Shown here: positions 8,086 to 17,430 of the stretch, one piece after another
Layout of the letters: the number at the start of each line of letters is the position of its first letter
Numbering within the stretch: the first letter of the stretch is position 1
NCBI GenBank assembly: GCA_029210775.1
Contig: JARGGI010000009.1
Span: 1 to 39,083 of the forward strand
Direction: 5' to 3'
DNA: 39,083 nt
From: Patescibacteria group bacterium
GTDB taxonomy: Bacteria > Patescibacteriota > Minisyncoccia > JAHIHE01 > JAGLIN01
Program-made: the position numbers and the translations under genes
The notes under the pieces: model-generated
What the model was told of the DNA's origin: nothing
Databases searched by the model: none
Seen by the model: only the letters and a program-made list of their open reading frames with translations

Positions 8086-8799
8086 CTATTTTTTTTTGTC
8101 ATTATATATATCAAATTCATATCCCGCTTTATTCTTTCTATCTCTTCCTTTCACTGCCCAATATAATCCCGTCCAAACGCTTTGAATGATGATTTTCAAA
8201 TGTCCTTCTTTAGCAAATCTTCGCGGTGAAACTTTGATTTTAACTCCTTTGAGAGCCCTAAATTTTCCAACTTTTCCCGATCTCTTTGCATAATCTGAAT
8301 CTTCTCCCAAAACTATCTTTTCATCAAATCCATTAATTTTATCATGTATTTCTTTTCTTGCAAAGATGCACCATCCACCAGCAAAAGGACTAATAATTTG
8401 AAAAGACTTAACGAGACTATTCCAAAAACCATAATAAAGATTATCAAGCACAGATCCATCTGCATATGACATTGGCACTGCTACATCTAATTTTCTGTCT
8501 TTAAATTCTTCAACAAGTAATTCCAAAAAAAACTCATTCTCAAGCTCCGTGTCAGAATCAAGAAAAAGCAAGATTTCTCCTTTTGCAATTTTTGCTCCTA
8601 AATTTCTACCAGGACCGGGCATTCCTCCTTTTGTCACTGCGCATCCAAATTTTTTAGCAATTTCTCGAGTTTTATCGTCCGATTTGTTGTCAGCGACAAT
8701 TATTTCATAATCTTCAAAAGTTTGCTTTCTAATACTTTCAAGTAATTTCGGCAAACATTTTTCTTCGTTTTTTGTTGGAATGACGATAGAAAGAATCAT
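8086..8799 (-). CDS. Glycosyltransferase family 2
   Basis: SIVIPTKNEEKCLPKLLESIRKQTFEDYEIIVADNKSDDKT; LLFLDSDTELE (DxD). Confidence 0.88.
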   Translation of the reverse strand: MILSIVIPTKNEEKCLPKLLESIRKQTFEDYEIIVADNKSDDKTREIAKKFGCAVTKGGMPGPGRNLGAKIAKGEILLFLDSDTELENEFFLELLVEEFKDRKLDVAVPMSYADGSVLDNLYYGFWNSLVKSFQIISPFAGGWCIFARKEIHDKINGFDEKIVLGEDSDYAKRSGKVGKFRALKGVKIKVSPRRFAKEGHLKIIIQSVWTGLYWAVKGRDRKNKAGYEFDIYNDKKK

Positions 8800-8826
8800 A
8801 TTTTATATTATTTAATATTTTAATTA

Positions 8827-9969
8827 TTACAAGCTCTTATATAATTTTACAATTTTCTCAACCCATGGTGCAATTTCAAATTTTCTTGAATTTGTTTTTG
8901 CATTTGCGGACATTCTTTCTCTTAAATCTTTATCATTAACAATTTTCAAAACACTTTCGGAAAATTCTTCCTCTGATTCAGAAGTCAAAAATCCATCTTC
9001 ACCTTCTCTTACAATATCCTCTATTCCACTTGCCCTAACTGCCACTACGGGAGAACCAGCTGCCATTGCTTCAACTGCCACAAGTCCTTGTGTTTCAGTT
9101 TTGGATGCAAAAACAAAAATATCACTTGCCTGATATAAACTCACAATTTCAGTTCGATCAACAAGACCTGTAAAAATTATGTTATTCTTAATGCCAAATT
9201 CTTCAGCCATTTTTTCCAAATCTTTCCGAACCGCTCCATCGCCAACTATCATAAACTTTATATTATTTTTCTTCTGAGCAATCTTAGCAAAAGATTTTAT
9301 CAAAAAACCAAGATTCTTTTCTTCGGTCAATCTACATGCGGTAATAAGCATAATTTCATCTGATTTAATTTGATATTTTTCCCTTATCTCATTTTTCCTA
9401 CCTGTATCGTTTTGAAAGATGTTAATATTTATTCCACTTGGGATAATTTCAATCGGAACATTAATTCCATGATCTTCTAAAAGTTTTTTTATCGCAGTGG
9501 AAGGAGCAATCACTGTGTCGCACTTATTTGAATAGCCAACGGTTATCTTTCTGATATATTTTTTTGAAATAGAACTTGGAATTAATGGAATATAGTGCGA
9601 ATAATCTTCGTATTTTATATGATAAGTAAAAACCAATGGGATTCCCAATTCTTTTGAAAATTTCAATGCCTCAGAACCTAAGGAATATGGCTGATGAGAA
9701 TGTAAGATATCTAATTTTAATTCTTTTATAATTTCTTTCGTCTTAGAACCTAATGGAACAGGAATGACATAAAAATAACCACCATAATTAAAACGAACAC
9801 TTTTATATCGAAAAATATTTTTCTTTTCATCTTTATAGTTTGGATATTCAGGAGCAAAAATATATACTTCATGTCCTGCTTTTTCCAGTCCATTGCTAAG
9901 ATTTATAACAGAAGTTTCCATACCACCCTTTGAGGGAGTGTAATAATTTATAAACATTCCTATTTTCAT
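8827..9969 (-). CDS. Glycosyltransferase family 4 (GT-B)
   Basis: KGGMETSVINLSNGLEKAGHEVYIFAPEYP; EKNLGFLIKSF; FASKTETQGLVAVEAMAAGSPVVA. Confidence 0.9.
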   Translation of the reverse strand: MKIGMFINYYTPSKGGMETSVINLSNGLEKAGHEVYIFAPEYPNYKDEKKNIFRYKSVRFNYGGYFYVIPVPLGSKTKEIIKELKLDILHSHQPYSLGSEALKFSKELGIPLVFTYHIKYEDYSHYIPLIPSSISKKYIRKITVGYSNKCDTVIAPSTAIKKLLEDHGINVPIEIIPSGININIFQNDTGRKNEIREKYQIKSDEIMLITACRLTEEKNLGFLIKSFAKIAQKKNNIKFMIVGDGAVRKDLEKMAEEFGIKNNIIFTGLVDRTEIVSLYQASDIFVFASKTETQGLVAVEAMAAGSPVVAVRASGIEDIVREGEDGFLTSESEEEFSESVLKIVNDKDLRERMSANAKTNSRKFEIAPWVEKIVKLYKSL

Positions 9970-11123
9970 GATTTGTGCTTAGTGATTATATAATTAAAAA
10001 AATCTATGGTTTCTTCTATTTGATTTTTTATATCCAGTCTTTCCTTGCTAATTTTTTTTGAATTAATCGAAAACTTACTAAGATATGTTTTATTCTGAAA
10101 AAGATAGACTATTTTTTCAGAAAATTCATTTATATTATTTTCAACCAAAAATCCATTATATCCATCAACTACAATCTTTTCAAATGGCTCGTCATAGATT
10201 GCAACAACCGGAAGTCCACTTGCAACTGCTTCGCAGACAACGAGACCTTGTGTTTCTGTTAACGATGAAAAAGCAAACACATCAGCACTATTATATGCCC
10301 TAATAACATCTTTTCTTTCTAGAATTCCAGTGAAAACTACGCTATCACTTATGCCAAGAGAAAAACATATTTTTTTTAAATTTTCAATTTCATTTCCATA
10401 CCCCACAATAAATAACTTTGTGTTCCCTATCTTTTCTTTGATTAATTTGAATGATTTAATAATAAATTTGATATTTTTTTCTTTTGCGATTCTACCAACA
10501 TATAAAATCACATTTTGATTTTTATTAAAACCATATTTTTCTAAAAGCCAATTGTTTTTTTTGTTTTTGAAATCTTCAAGATTAAAGCTTGTTGAAATTA
10601 TTCTTATTGGTCTTCTAACCTTAAGTCCTAAGAGATAATTTTTTATTTTTTCTGAAGGCGCTATAATACCATTACAATTATTGCAAAAAATTCTAATAAG
10701 TTTATCTACAGAAGTTTTTGGTGGCTTAAATTCACCAAATATATAATGTAGATATTCACTGTACATTGTGTGATTTATATATAAAATTGGAATATTTTTT
10801 ATCCTTGCAAATGTTTGTCCAAGAAAACCACCAATTCCAAAAGGATTTTGGGAATAAACAATATCAAGTTTCAATTTTTTCAAGGGAACAATATTTTTTA
10901 CTGATACTGGAATTGATACTCTATAATTTTTTTCAAAAGGAACTTGAAAAGATTTAAATCTAAATTCTGTAAATTTCGGTCTTTCTTTTTCTTTTCCAGA
11001 TTCTGGAGCAAAAATATATATTTCATGACCTTGTCTTTCTGCTTCTTCAGCAAAATTTTGAATATAGGTCACAACACCGTTTACCTGTGGAGTATATGTT
11101 TCTGTAAAAATACCAATTTTCAT
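9966..11123 (-). CDS. Glycosyltransferase family 4 (GT-B)
   Basis: MKIGIFTETYTPQVNGVVTYI; GRIAKEKNIKFIIKSF; FSSLTETQGLVVCEAVASGLPVVA. Confidence 0.9.
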   Translation of the reverse strand: MKIGIFTETYTPQVNGVVTYIQNFAEEAERQGHEIYIFAPESGKEKERPKFTEFRFKSFQVPFEKNYRVSIPVSVKNIVPLKKLKLDIVYSQNPFGIGGFLGQTFARIKNIPILYINHTMYSEYLHYIFGEFKPPKTSVDKLIRIFCNNCNGIIAPSEKIKNYLLGLKVRRPIRIISTSFNLEDFKNKKNNWLLEKYGFNKNQNVILYVGRIAKEKNIKFIIKSFKLIKEKIGNTKLFIVGYGNEIENLKKICFSLGISDSVVFTGILERKDVIRAYNSADVFAFSSLTETQGLVVCEAVASGLPVVAIYDEPFEKIVVDGYNGFLVENNINEFSEKIVYLFQNKTYLSKFSINSKKISKERLDIKNQIEETIDFFNYIITKHKS

Positions 11124-11134
11124 TTACTTTTATC

Positions 11135-11608
11135 TTAATTTTTTCTTTGCTTGATATTATTTATTTTTCTAATTCCATTTTCTGTATGATAAATTAACCC
11201 ATACCAAAATGAAGGAAAATAAACTATGCTCGCAATCAGTAACCCAATGATAACTATTGCATCATAGCTCATACGAGTCCAGTAATCATTTTCAAGCTTT
11301 AACCACATGCCAAATTCATCAAATGTTAATCCCAATCCAATTCCATAAAGAATTCCAATTTTAAGTCTATTTTTTGCATTTTGAACAACAAGAGCAAGAA
11401 ATCCTGCTATGGCTAATGTAACTATACCATAGTTCAAATGATGAATATGATATCCTTTTATATATAGATGCGGATCATTGATGATTCCGATGTTTCCCAA
11501 GATCACATAAATACGAACAAAAATAAATGTAGATAAAAAAGATACGAGAACCACAAAGCTCATTCTCTTCTTATGTTTTTTTATCAAATTATAATAAAAA
11601 TTATCCAA
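11135..11608 (-). CDS. Conserved integral membrane protein, unknown function
   Basis: Hydrophobic; HIHHLNYGIVTLAIAGFLAL and YGIGLGLTFDEFGMWLKLENDYWTRMSYDA segments. Confidence 0.65.
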   Translation of the reverse strand: MDNFYYNLIKKHKKRMSFVVLVSFLSTFIFVRIYVILGNIGIINDPHLYIKGYHIHHLNYGIVTLAIAGFLALVVQNAKNRLKIGILYGIGLGLTFDEFGMWLKLENDYWTRMSYDAIVIIGLLIASIVYFPSFWYGLIYHTENGIRKINNIKQRKN

Positions 11609-11637
11609 CGGGAATCATTTAACAAATTAGCAATTCT

Positions 11638-12540
11638 TTAATAATATTTAACCTTTATTTCCGATAATTTCAAATCTAAATCAATATCAACTTTATCTAC
11701 CACTTCATTATAGTTTGAGCTTGTATATTCTTGAAAGCCTCTTTCCAAGCCTAATTCTTCAAAATTATCAATTATTAAAACTTTTTTCAAAAACATTTTT
11801 ACCCCCATTTCTTTTGGAATGGCAATATTTATTACTGAACCAAGAGAATTAATTCTTACTTTCTTTATATTTCTATTTAAAATTATTTCATTTGAACTAA
11901 TTTTTGTTTCTAATATAAAGTCCGAGACAGAAAGTTTAGAAAAATTAAATTTGTTTCTACTCATATAAGTTTTTGTCTTTACTTTAGACGAAATATTATT
12001 ACCAATCCTTATGTCCCACACATGACTGTTATCCCAAGGACTAAAAACATAATCGCTCAGATGATTATTATAGATTTTATAGACATTCTCATTATCAAAT
12101 TCATTAAAACTAATTTTAGGGATAATTCCTTTCGAAATCAACAAATCTCCACTAATTATATTTTCTTCAATGTTATCTATAAACAGTGTTCCAGAAGAAA
12201 AATTTATGTCAATGTCTGTTATCTTATCTTTTGAAATAATTTTTTGACCCATCTTTATTGTTTCCACTTGTCTCTGATGAAATAAATCACCGCCTTGAGA
12301 AACATATATAATTCCAAATACAGAAAAAATAACTATAATTGGAGAAATTAATTTAACAAAATAAAGTTTAGTTTTTCTAAATATAATCTCAATTCCAGCA
12401 ACTACAAAAAATAACGGCCATAATCTTATAAGCTGGAAAATTATATTAAATCTCAAAAAACCAAGCATAATCCACAAAAAAATAAATCCAAAAAGAAGCA
12501 TATATAAGCCATTTGATATTCTTTCAATATATAATTTCAT
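11638..12540 (-). CDS. Membrane protein with LiaF-like TM region and beta-rich exported domain
   Basis: N-terminal hydrophobic hairpins (LLFGFIFLWIMLG..LIRLWPLFFVVAGIEIIF), then a beta-strand-rich domain. Confidence 0.5.
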   Translation of the reverse strand: MKLYIERISNGLYMLLFGFIFLWIMLGFLRFNIIFQLIRLWPLFFVVAGIEIIFRKTKLYFVKLISPIIVIFSVFGIIYVSQGGDLFHQRQVETIKMGQKIISKDKITDIDINFSSGTLFIDNIEENIISGDLLISKGIIPKISFNEFDNENVYKIYNNHLSDYVFSPWDNSHVWDIRIGNNISSKVKTKTYMSRNKFNFSKLSVSDFILETKISSNEIILNRNIKKVRINSLGSVINIAIPKEMGVKMFLKKVLIIDNFEELGLERGFQEYTSSNYNEVVDKVDIDLDLKLSEIKVKYY

Positions 12541-12626
12541 GTTTATATCTTATATTAAGTATGACAATATGTTTATATCATAACATAAAATAGTTAAAAA
12601 TGATATAGAATAATTTCTTAAACAAA

Positions 12627-12652
12627 CAGAGACTATATTATAATAGCCTCTG
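12627..12652 (-). terminator. Hairpin downstream of DsbA-like gene, possible terminator
   Basis: CAGAGACTAT-attata-ATAGCCTCTG, one mismatch; followed on the minus strand by TTTGTTT. Confidence 0.4.
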
Positions 12653-12675
12653 CTCTATAAAAAATTTATTTATAA

Positions 12676-13326
12676 TTATTTGATTGAATTTTTTTCCAAT
12701 TCAGCGTCAATTTCTCTTCTAAAATCTTCAATATTTGGAAGATATTTGCTGTCTTTTAAATTAACTATTCTTTTTCCGTTTATAAAAAAAGTTGGAGTTC
12801 CTGAAATTTTATCTTTTATACCCTGTCTTTTTTGTTCGTTTATTGTCTCAATATATTTATTATGATTAAAACAATCACTATATTTTTTTTCATCAAGACC
12901 CAGCTCTTTTGCGTACTCATTTAAACTGTTTTCATCCAATTTTCCTGCGCTTTCATAAAGCTTTGCATGCATCTCCCAAAACTTTCCTTGTTCCCTTGCG
13001 CATTCTGCAACTATAGAAGCTTTCAATGCAAACTTATGACCTGGAAGTGGAAAATGCCTATAATCTAACTTCACCTTCCCTTCATATTCTTTCAGAATTT
13101 GTTCTATCATTGTATATGAACTGATACAGGCAGGACACTGATAGTCGCCATATTCAACAATAACAACAACGCTATCGTCATAATTATAAATTGAATTCAT
13201 TGATCCGCCTTCTTCCTTGTTTCCAAAAAAATAAAATATCACAGCAAAAATCAATATTATAGCAATAAGAAAAAAGATGGGATTTGAAATAATTTTTTGA
13301 AAAAAACTTTCTTTTTTATTTTCCAT
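12676..13326 (-). CDS. DsbA-family thiol:disulfide oxidoreductase, membrane anchored
   Basis: N-terminal TM; YGDYQCPACISSY (CPAC), FRHFPLPGHKFALKAS, EQGKFWEMH, GTPTFFINGK. Confidence 0.9.
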   Translation of the reverse strand: MENKKESFFQKIISNPIFFLIAIILIFAVIFYFFGNKEEGGSMNSIYNYDDSVVVIVEYGDYQCPACISSYTMIEQILKEYEGKVKLDYRHFPLPGHKFALKASIVAECAREQGKFWEMHAKLYESAGKLDENSLNEYAKELGLDEKKYSDCFNHNKYIETINEQKRQGIKDKISGTPTFFINGKRIVNLKDSKYLPNIEDFRREIDAELEKNSIK

Positions 13327-13345
13327 AATTAATTATTAATATTAA

Positions 13346-14443
13346 TTATCTTTCTAACTGTTTATCAATAATTATTTGAAATTTCTCTGGCGATTGTGCT
13401 CCTGACAAAAAATCCTCACCAATGAAAAATGCAGGTGTTCCACCAACCCCATATTCTGAACCAATTCCCATATCACTTTTCACTTTTCCTTCATATTTTC
13501 CAGAATCAAGACAATTATTAAATTCCTTTGTAACCAAACCGATTTTTTGAGCAGTTTGCTTCAAATCAGACACTGCCAGTTTGCTTTGATCTTCAAACAT
13601 TGCGTCGTGCATTTCCCAAAACTTTCCTTGTTCATTAGCACACTCTGAGGCTTCAGCTGCTTTTTGAGCATTGCTGTGTGAGGGAAGAGGAAAATGTTTA
13701 AAAACCAATTTAACTTCATCGCCATAGATTTTTAAAACTTCATCAATATTTTCTTTGCCTTTTTTACAAAATGGACATTCAAAATCGCTAAATTCAATTA
13801 TAGTCACTTTTGCGTCTTTTGGACCCTTAAAAATATCATTTTCGTTTACTTCTAAAAAGCCTATATGTCTTCCAACTGGAATCCCAATCTTAGCCGAATC
13901 CAATAAATATATATCATCTTTCTCAATAAACACTTCTCTAATTTCTGTCTGATCTTCCCAATCTTTTATCTTTGTAATTTTTGAATCAAAAACAAAGGCC
14001 GGAATAGATTTTATTTCAAAAATATCAATTATTTTTTGTGCTTCTTCTGTATCAAAATTTATCACTCTTGTTTTTATAGTAGGAATATTACCCCTTATCA
14101 TATCAACTACTTCCCCATGGCTACATTCTTGACATTCTTTGTCTGAAATTATAGTTACATTAACAATCGGATCATCAAAAGCTCTCCAGGTTTTTCCATT
14201 CTTTTCAAAAATTTCTGTTTCTCCTTCTGGACTTTCAAAATTTTTGTTTTTACCGAAAAAATCAATTCCAAAACTACCAGAAATAACAATTCCGACAACT
14301 AAACCAAATATTATTAAGATAACATTTGTATCAATTTTTTTCTTATTCTTTTTTAAGTTCTTATCAATTGTATGTTGATTCTCAAAATTATCATTTTTCT
14401 CCTCATTATTATGTTTATACTTTGGTTCTTCTGTTAGTTCCAT
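13346..14443 (-). CDS. DsbA-family oxidoreductase with additional N-terminal thioredoxin-like domain
   Basis: N-terminal TM; SDKECQECSHGEVV (CQEC) with KSIPAFVFDSK; then FSDFECPFCKKG (CPFC), KHFPLPSHSNAQKAAEAS, GVGGTPAFFIG. Confidence 0.88.
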   Translation of the reverse strand: MELTEEPKYKHNNEEKNDNFENQHTIDKNLKKNKKKIDTNVILIIFGLVVGIVISGSFGIDFFGKNKNFESPEGETEIFEKNGKTWRAFDDPIVNVTIISDKECQECSHGEVVDMIRGNIPTIKTRVINFDTEEAQKIIDIFEIKSIPAFVFDSKITKIKDWEDQTEIREVFIEKDDIYLLDSAKIGIPVGRHIGFLEVNENDIFKGPKDAKVTIIEFSDFECPFCKKGKENIDEVLKIYGDEVKLVFKHFPLPSHSNAQKAAEASECANEQGKFWEMHDAMFEDQSKLAVSDLKQTAQKIGLVTKEFNNCLDSGKYEGKVKSDMGIGSEYGVGGTPAFFIGEDFLSGAQSPEKFQIIIDKQLER

Positions 14444-14461
14444 AATTATATTATTATTTAA

Positions 14462-15241
14462 TTATCTTTTAGAATTTTTCATTCTTATTACAAGTAAATA
14501 AACAGAAACGGGCGTAATAAACATCAGAATCCATTGACTATAAGTCAATTGCAAATGACGACTATCACAAACTTTTAAATCCATACAACGAGTAAAATCA
14601 AGGAAAAACCTTGAAATAATGAAATAAAATACGACTGATAAAGCCAAAACGCCTTGTCCCAACTGTCTTTTTTTAAGATAGCAGATTAAGCATATAATGA
14701 CAATACCGTTAATTATGTGATATAAAGCAACTGGATGCCTTACAGATTGATCGATATATATTCTTCCCCATGGTAAATTCGTAATTTTTCCAACATGATC
14801 ATAGATGAAAAAACATCCCACTCTTGTTATTGTCAGTGCTACTATTGCCCCTATAATTAAAACATCTAATAGTTTATATATATCTATTTTTTTTATTTTT
14901 GAATAGATATATATTAATATCAAAGCAACTATTCCACCGCCCAAAAAAGAAAAACCACCATTCTTATACAGATTAAATACATCAGACAAAGCATTAAATT
15001 CCTCAAAGTTCGAAAAAACATAAAAAAATCTTGAACCAATGATAATTCCAATCAAAGAAATAATCATTATGTCCCATATATTTTCTTTACTAACGCCTTG
15101 TTTTTTTCCTTCTTTAACAGAAATTAATAAAGAAAATAAAAATCCCAAAGACACGAAAAATCCCCAAACTTGAATTGAAATTAAACCTAAATCTATTTGT
15201 TGAAAAGTAAAATATGAAATCATTTTTATATTTAATAACAT
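14462..15241 (-). CDS. lgt: Prolipoprotein diacylglyceryl transferase-like protein
   Basis: WGFFVSLGFLFSLL, GSRFFYVFSN, GGFSFLGGGIVAL, TRVGCFFIYDHVGKITNLPWG, RHPVALYHIINGI. Confidence 0.75.
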   Translation of the reverse strand: MLLNIKMISYFTFQQIDLGLISIQVWGFFVSLGFLFSLLISVKEGKKQGVSKENIWDIMIISLIGIIIGSRFFYVFSNFEEFNALSDVFNLYKNGGFSFLGGGIVALILIYIYSKIKKIDIYKLLDVLIIGAIVALTITRVGCFFIYDHVGKITNLPWGRIYIDQSVRHPVALYHIINGIVIICLICYLKKRQLGQGVLALSVVFYFIISRFFLDFTRCMDLKVCDSRHLQLTYSQWILMFITPVSVYLLVIRMKNSKR

Positions 15242-15272
15242 TATCGAAGCTCAATCTCCATAATGTTTTTGC

Positions 15273-16493
15273 TTATTTATTTCTCAATGTTCGTAACTTC
15301 CTGTGATAGAAAATTGCAAATCGATGTGCTTCGTCACGCAATTTTTTTATAAATTCAACATCAGGAAAAATATAGCCCCTACAAGATGAATAAAATAACT
15401 TTTCGCCCTTCCTATCTGGTCCTTTTGCAATTGCAACCACAGGAATATTTAAATTATACTTTTTTAAAACCATTTGAGCAACATTTTTTTGTCCCAAGCC
15501 TCCATCAATTATTATTAAATCTGGCTTTTCCCATTCCGCATGAGAAAATCTCCTTTCAATGACCTCTTTAATCATTCCTATGTCATTTGCGTCTTCAATT
15601 GTTTTTATTTTAAATTTTCTATATTCATTCTTATTTGGTTTTCCAAAAGAAAATACAACCATGCTTCCAACAGCAAATTTTCCAGATATATTTGAAATAT
15701 CATAAGCCTCAGCACGAACAGGATATTTTTCATATTTATTTTTCAAAATCTCATCTTTTCTAATAAAAGCGACATCTTGAATATGGTTTAATAAAAATAA
15801 CTGATTTCTTTTTATTGTTGCGCTTTCATAATTCATTTCTTTTGAATGTTCCACCATCTCCTTTTCAATTTTTTTTATCAAATTTTTCTTTTTCCCTTGT
15901 AAAAATAATTTTATATTATTTATAATTTTTTGATAATCTTTTTTGGACATATTTTCTACTTTTCCTGATGAATAACCTTTTATATAGTATTTTCTATATA
16001 GATTTAAAGTGTTATTTTTTTGACTATTATCACGATCGAATATATTTACCAAAATCCCAATTACTTTTTCAGCTTCCCATTTACTAAAATATGGACCAAA
16101 AATATATTTTGCTTTTATTTTCTTTTTATCAGTTGGTCTTGTGATTAAAACTTGTGGATATTCTTCATTAGTGATAATTATATTCACAAAAGATTTATCA
16201 TCTTTTAGTTTGATATTATATTTCGGAGCATATTTATTGATAAGATTTGCTTCTAAAATCAAAGCTTCCACAACATTGTCAGTTTCCTTATAATCAATTT
16301 TATCTATGTCTTCAACTAGAGTTGCAGTCTTATTGTCAAGTGCGCCCGTAAAATATGAACCAACTCTATTTTTAAGTGATGTTGCTTTTCCAATATATAT
16401 AATTTTCCCTAATTTATTTTTCATCAAATAGACCCCAGGTGAATCTGGAAATTCTTTAACTTTCTGTTTTATATCGTTTTTATAATCTTGCAT
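15273..16493 (-). CDS. uvrC: UvrC-like excinuclease subunit lacking the C-terminal HhH region
   Basis: GIY-YIG domain (PDSPGVYLMKNKLGKIIYIGKATSLKNRVGSYF), UVR motif, AYDISNISGK, PDLIIIDGGLGQ, RDEAHRFAIFYHRKLR; protein ends there at 406 aa. Confidence 0.88.
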   Translation of the reverse strand: MQDYKNDIKQKVKEFPDSPGVYLMKNKLGKIIYIGKATSLKNRVGSYFTGALDNKTATLVEDIDKIDYKETDNVVEALILEANLINKYAPKYNIKLKDDKSFVNIIITNEEYPQVLITRPTDKKKIKAKYIFGPYFSKWEAEKVIGILVNIFDRDNSQKNNTLNLYRKYYIKGYSSGKVENMSKKDYQKIINNIKLFLQGKKKNLIKKIEKEMVEHSKEMNYESATIKRNQLFLLNHIQDVAFIRKDEILKNKYEKYPVRAEAYDISNISGKFAVGSMVVFSFGKPNKNEYRKFKIKTIEDANDIGMIKEVIERRFSHAEWEKPDLIIIDGGLGQKNVAQMVLKKYNLNIPVVAIAKGPDRKGEKLFYSSCRGYIFPDVEFIKKLRDEAHRFAIFYHRKLRTLRNK

Positions 16494-16526
16494 TTATAAT
16501 TGCTTATAAATACATCATAACTCAAC

Positions 16527-16556
16527 AAAAAAAACTGGCAATAGACCAGAATTTTT
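16527..16556 (-). terminator. Intrinsic terminator downstream of porD
   Basis: Minus strand AATTCTGG-tctattg-CCAGTTTTTTTTG. Confidence 0.65.
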
Positions 16557-16576
16557 ATATACAAAATATTTATTTT

Positions 16577-16882
16577 TTAACAAACATCTTCCATTCTAAT
16601 TGCCTTTACGGGACATTCGATGTCGCATATTCCACAACCTTTGCAATAGTCCATATTAGTTTCTCCAACTTCAATCTTTTCTTTTCCATCTTCAAGTTTG
16701 ATTTTTTTAACTTCAATTGCCATATCAGGACAATATACAGCACATCGCATACAATTTATACACCTGTTATTATCACGAATTGGCATCTTTGCTTTCCAAC
16801 TTCCAGTTTTGAATTCTTTTGAGTTTCCTGCTTCAATTATTTTCCCACCAATGGGAATTTGTTTTGCAGTTTTTAATTTCAT
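16577..16882 (-). CDS. porD: Pyruvate/2-oxoacid:ferredoxin oxidoreductase delta subunit (2x4Fe-4S)
   Basis: CINCMRCAVYCPDMAI and CKGCGICDIECPVKAI; GSWKAKMP N-terminus. Confidence 0.88.
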   Translation of the reverse strand: MKLKTAKQIPIGGKIIEAGNSKEFKTGSWKAKMPIRDNNRCINCMRCAVYCPDMAIEVKKIKLEDGKEKIEVGETNMDYCKGCGICDIECPVKAIRMEDVC

Positions 16883-16920
16883 AGTAATAGTAGATTATTT
16901 TAGTAATTTAATATTCAGAA

Positions 16921-17252
16921 TTAGAAAAAGTGATTTTTACATTTGGCTTTATTTGTAAAATTCTTTGAATTATTTTTACAAATCCAGGATAATTGATTAT
17001 TCGAAATATTTTCTTTCTTAGTTGAAAAAAGAAGAAAGGTAACAACTTTTATAATCTCAATATTGTTTATATTGATTACAGTGTTTCTAAATAAATATTT
17101 ATCGATGATTTTATTGTTTTTACATTCTATCTTATTGAAATAAATGCCAACTATAACTAAAAATAGGGGTGCTAAAAAAATATAAAATATTCTAGTAAAT
17201 AATAAAATTATTAATATTACAAATAAACTATTTAATTTGTCCTAATAATCAT
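16921..17252 (-). pseudogene. Uncalled, possibly frameshifted ORF encoding a TM-anchored small protein
   Basis: Minus frame open from stop at 17242-17244 to TAA at 16921-16923 (DKLNSLFVILIILLFTRIFYIFLAPLFLVIVGIYFNKIECKNNKIIDKYLFRNTVININNIEIIKVVTFLLFSTKKENISNNQLSWICKNNSKNFTNKAKCKNHFF*). No ATG/GTG/TTG in frame; an ATG in another frame sits at 17250-17252. Confidence 0.35.
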
Positions 17253-17295
17253 TTTAAATATTAAAAATTAATTATAAATTATAAACTACATTGTT

Positions 17296-17318
17296 GATTC
17301 AAGTTTCCGACTTGAATC
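17296..17318. terminator. Perfect 9-bp stem hairpin between porG and the uncalled ORF
   Basis: GATTCAAGT-ttccg-ACTTGAATC followed on the plus strand by TTATTATATTTTTT; transcriptional orientation uncertain. Confidence 0.45.
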
Positions 17319-17430
17319 TTATTATATTTTTTAATCTATACAAATAATACCATTTCCTTCATTTATACCTTCAATAATTGTATTGTTCATAAGTTTTTTT
17401 ATTTTAATAGCTTAATTAATCTGAAATTTA

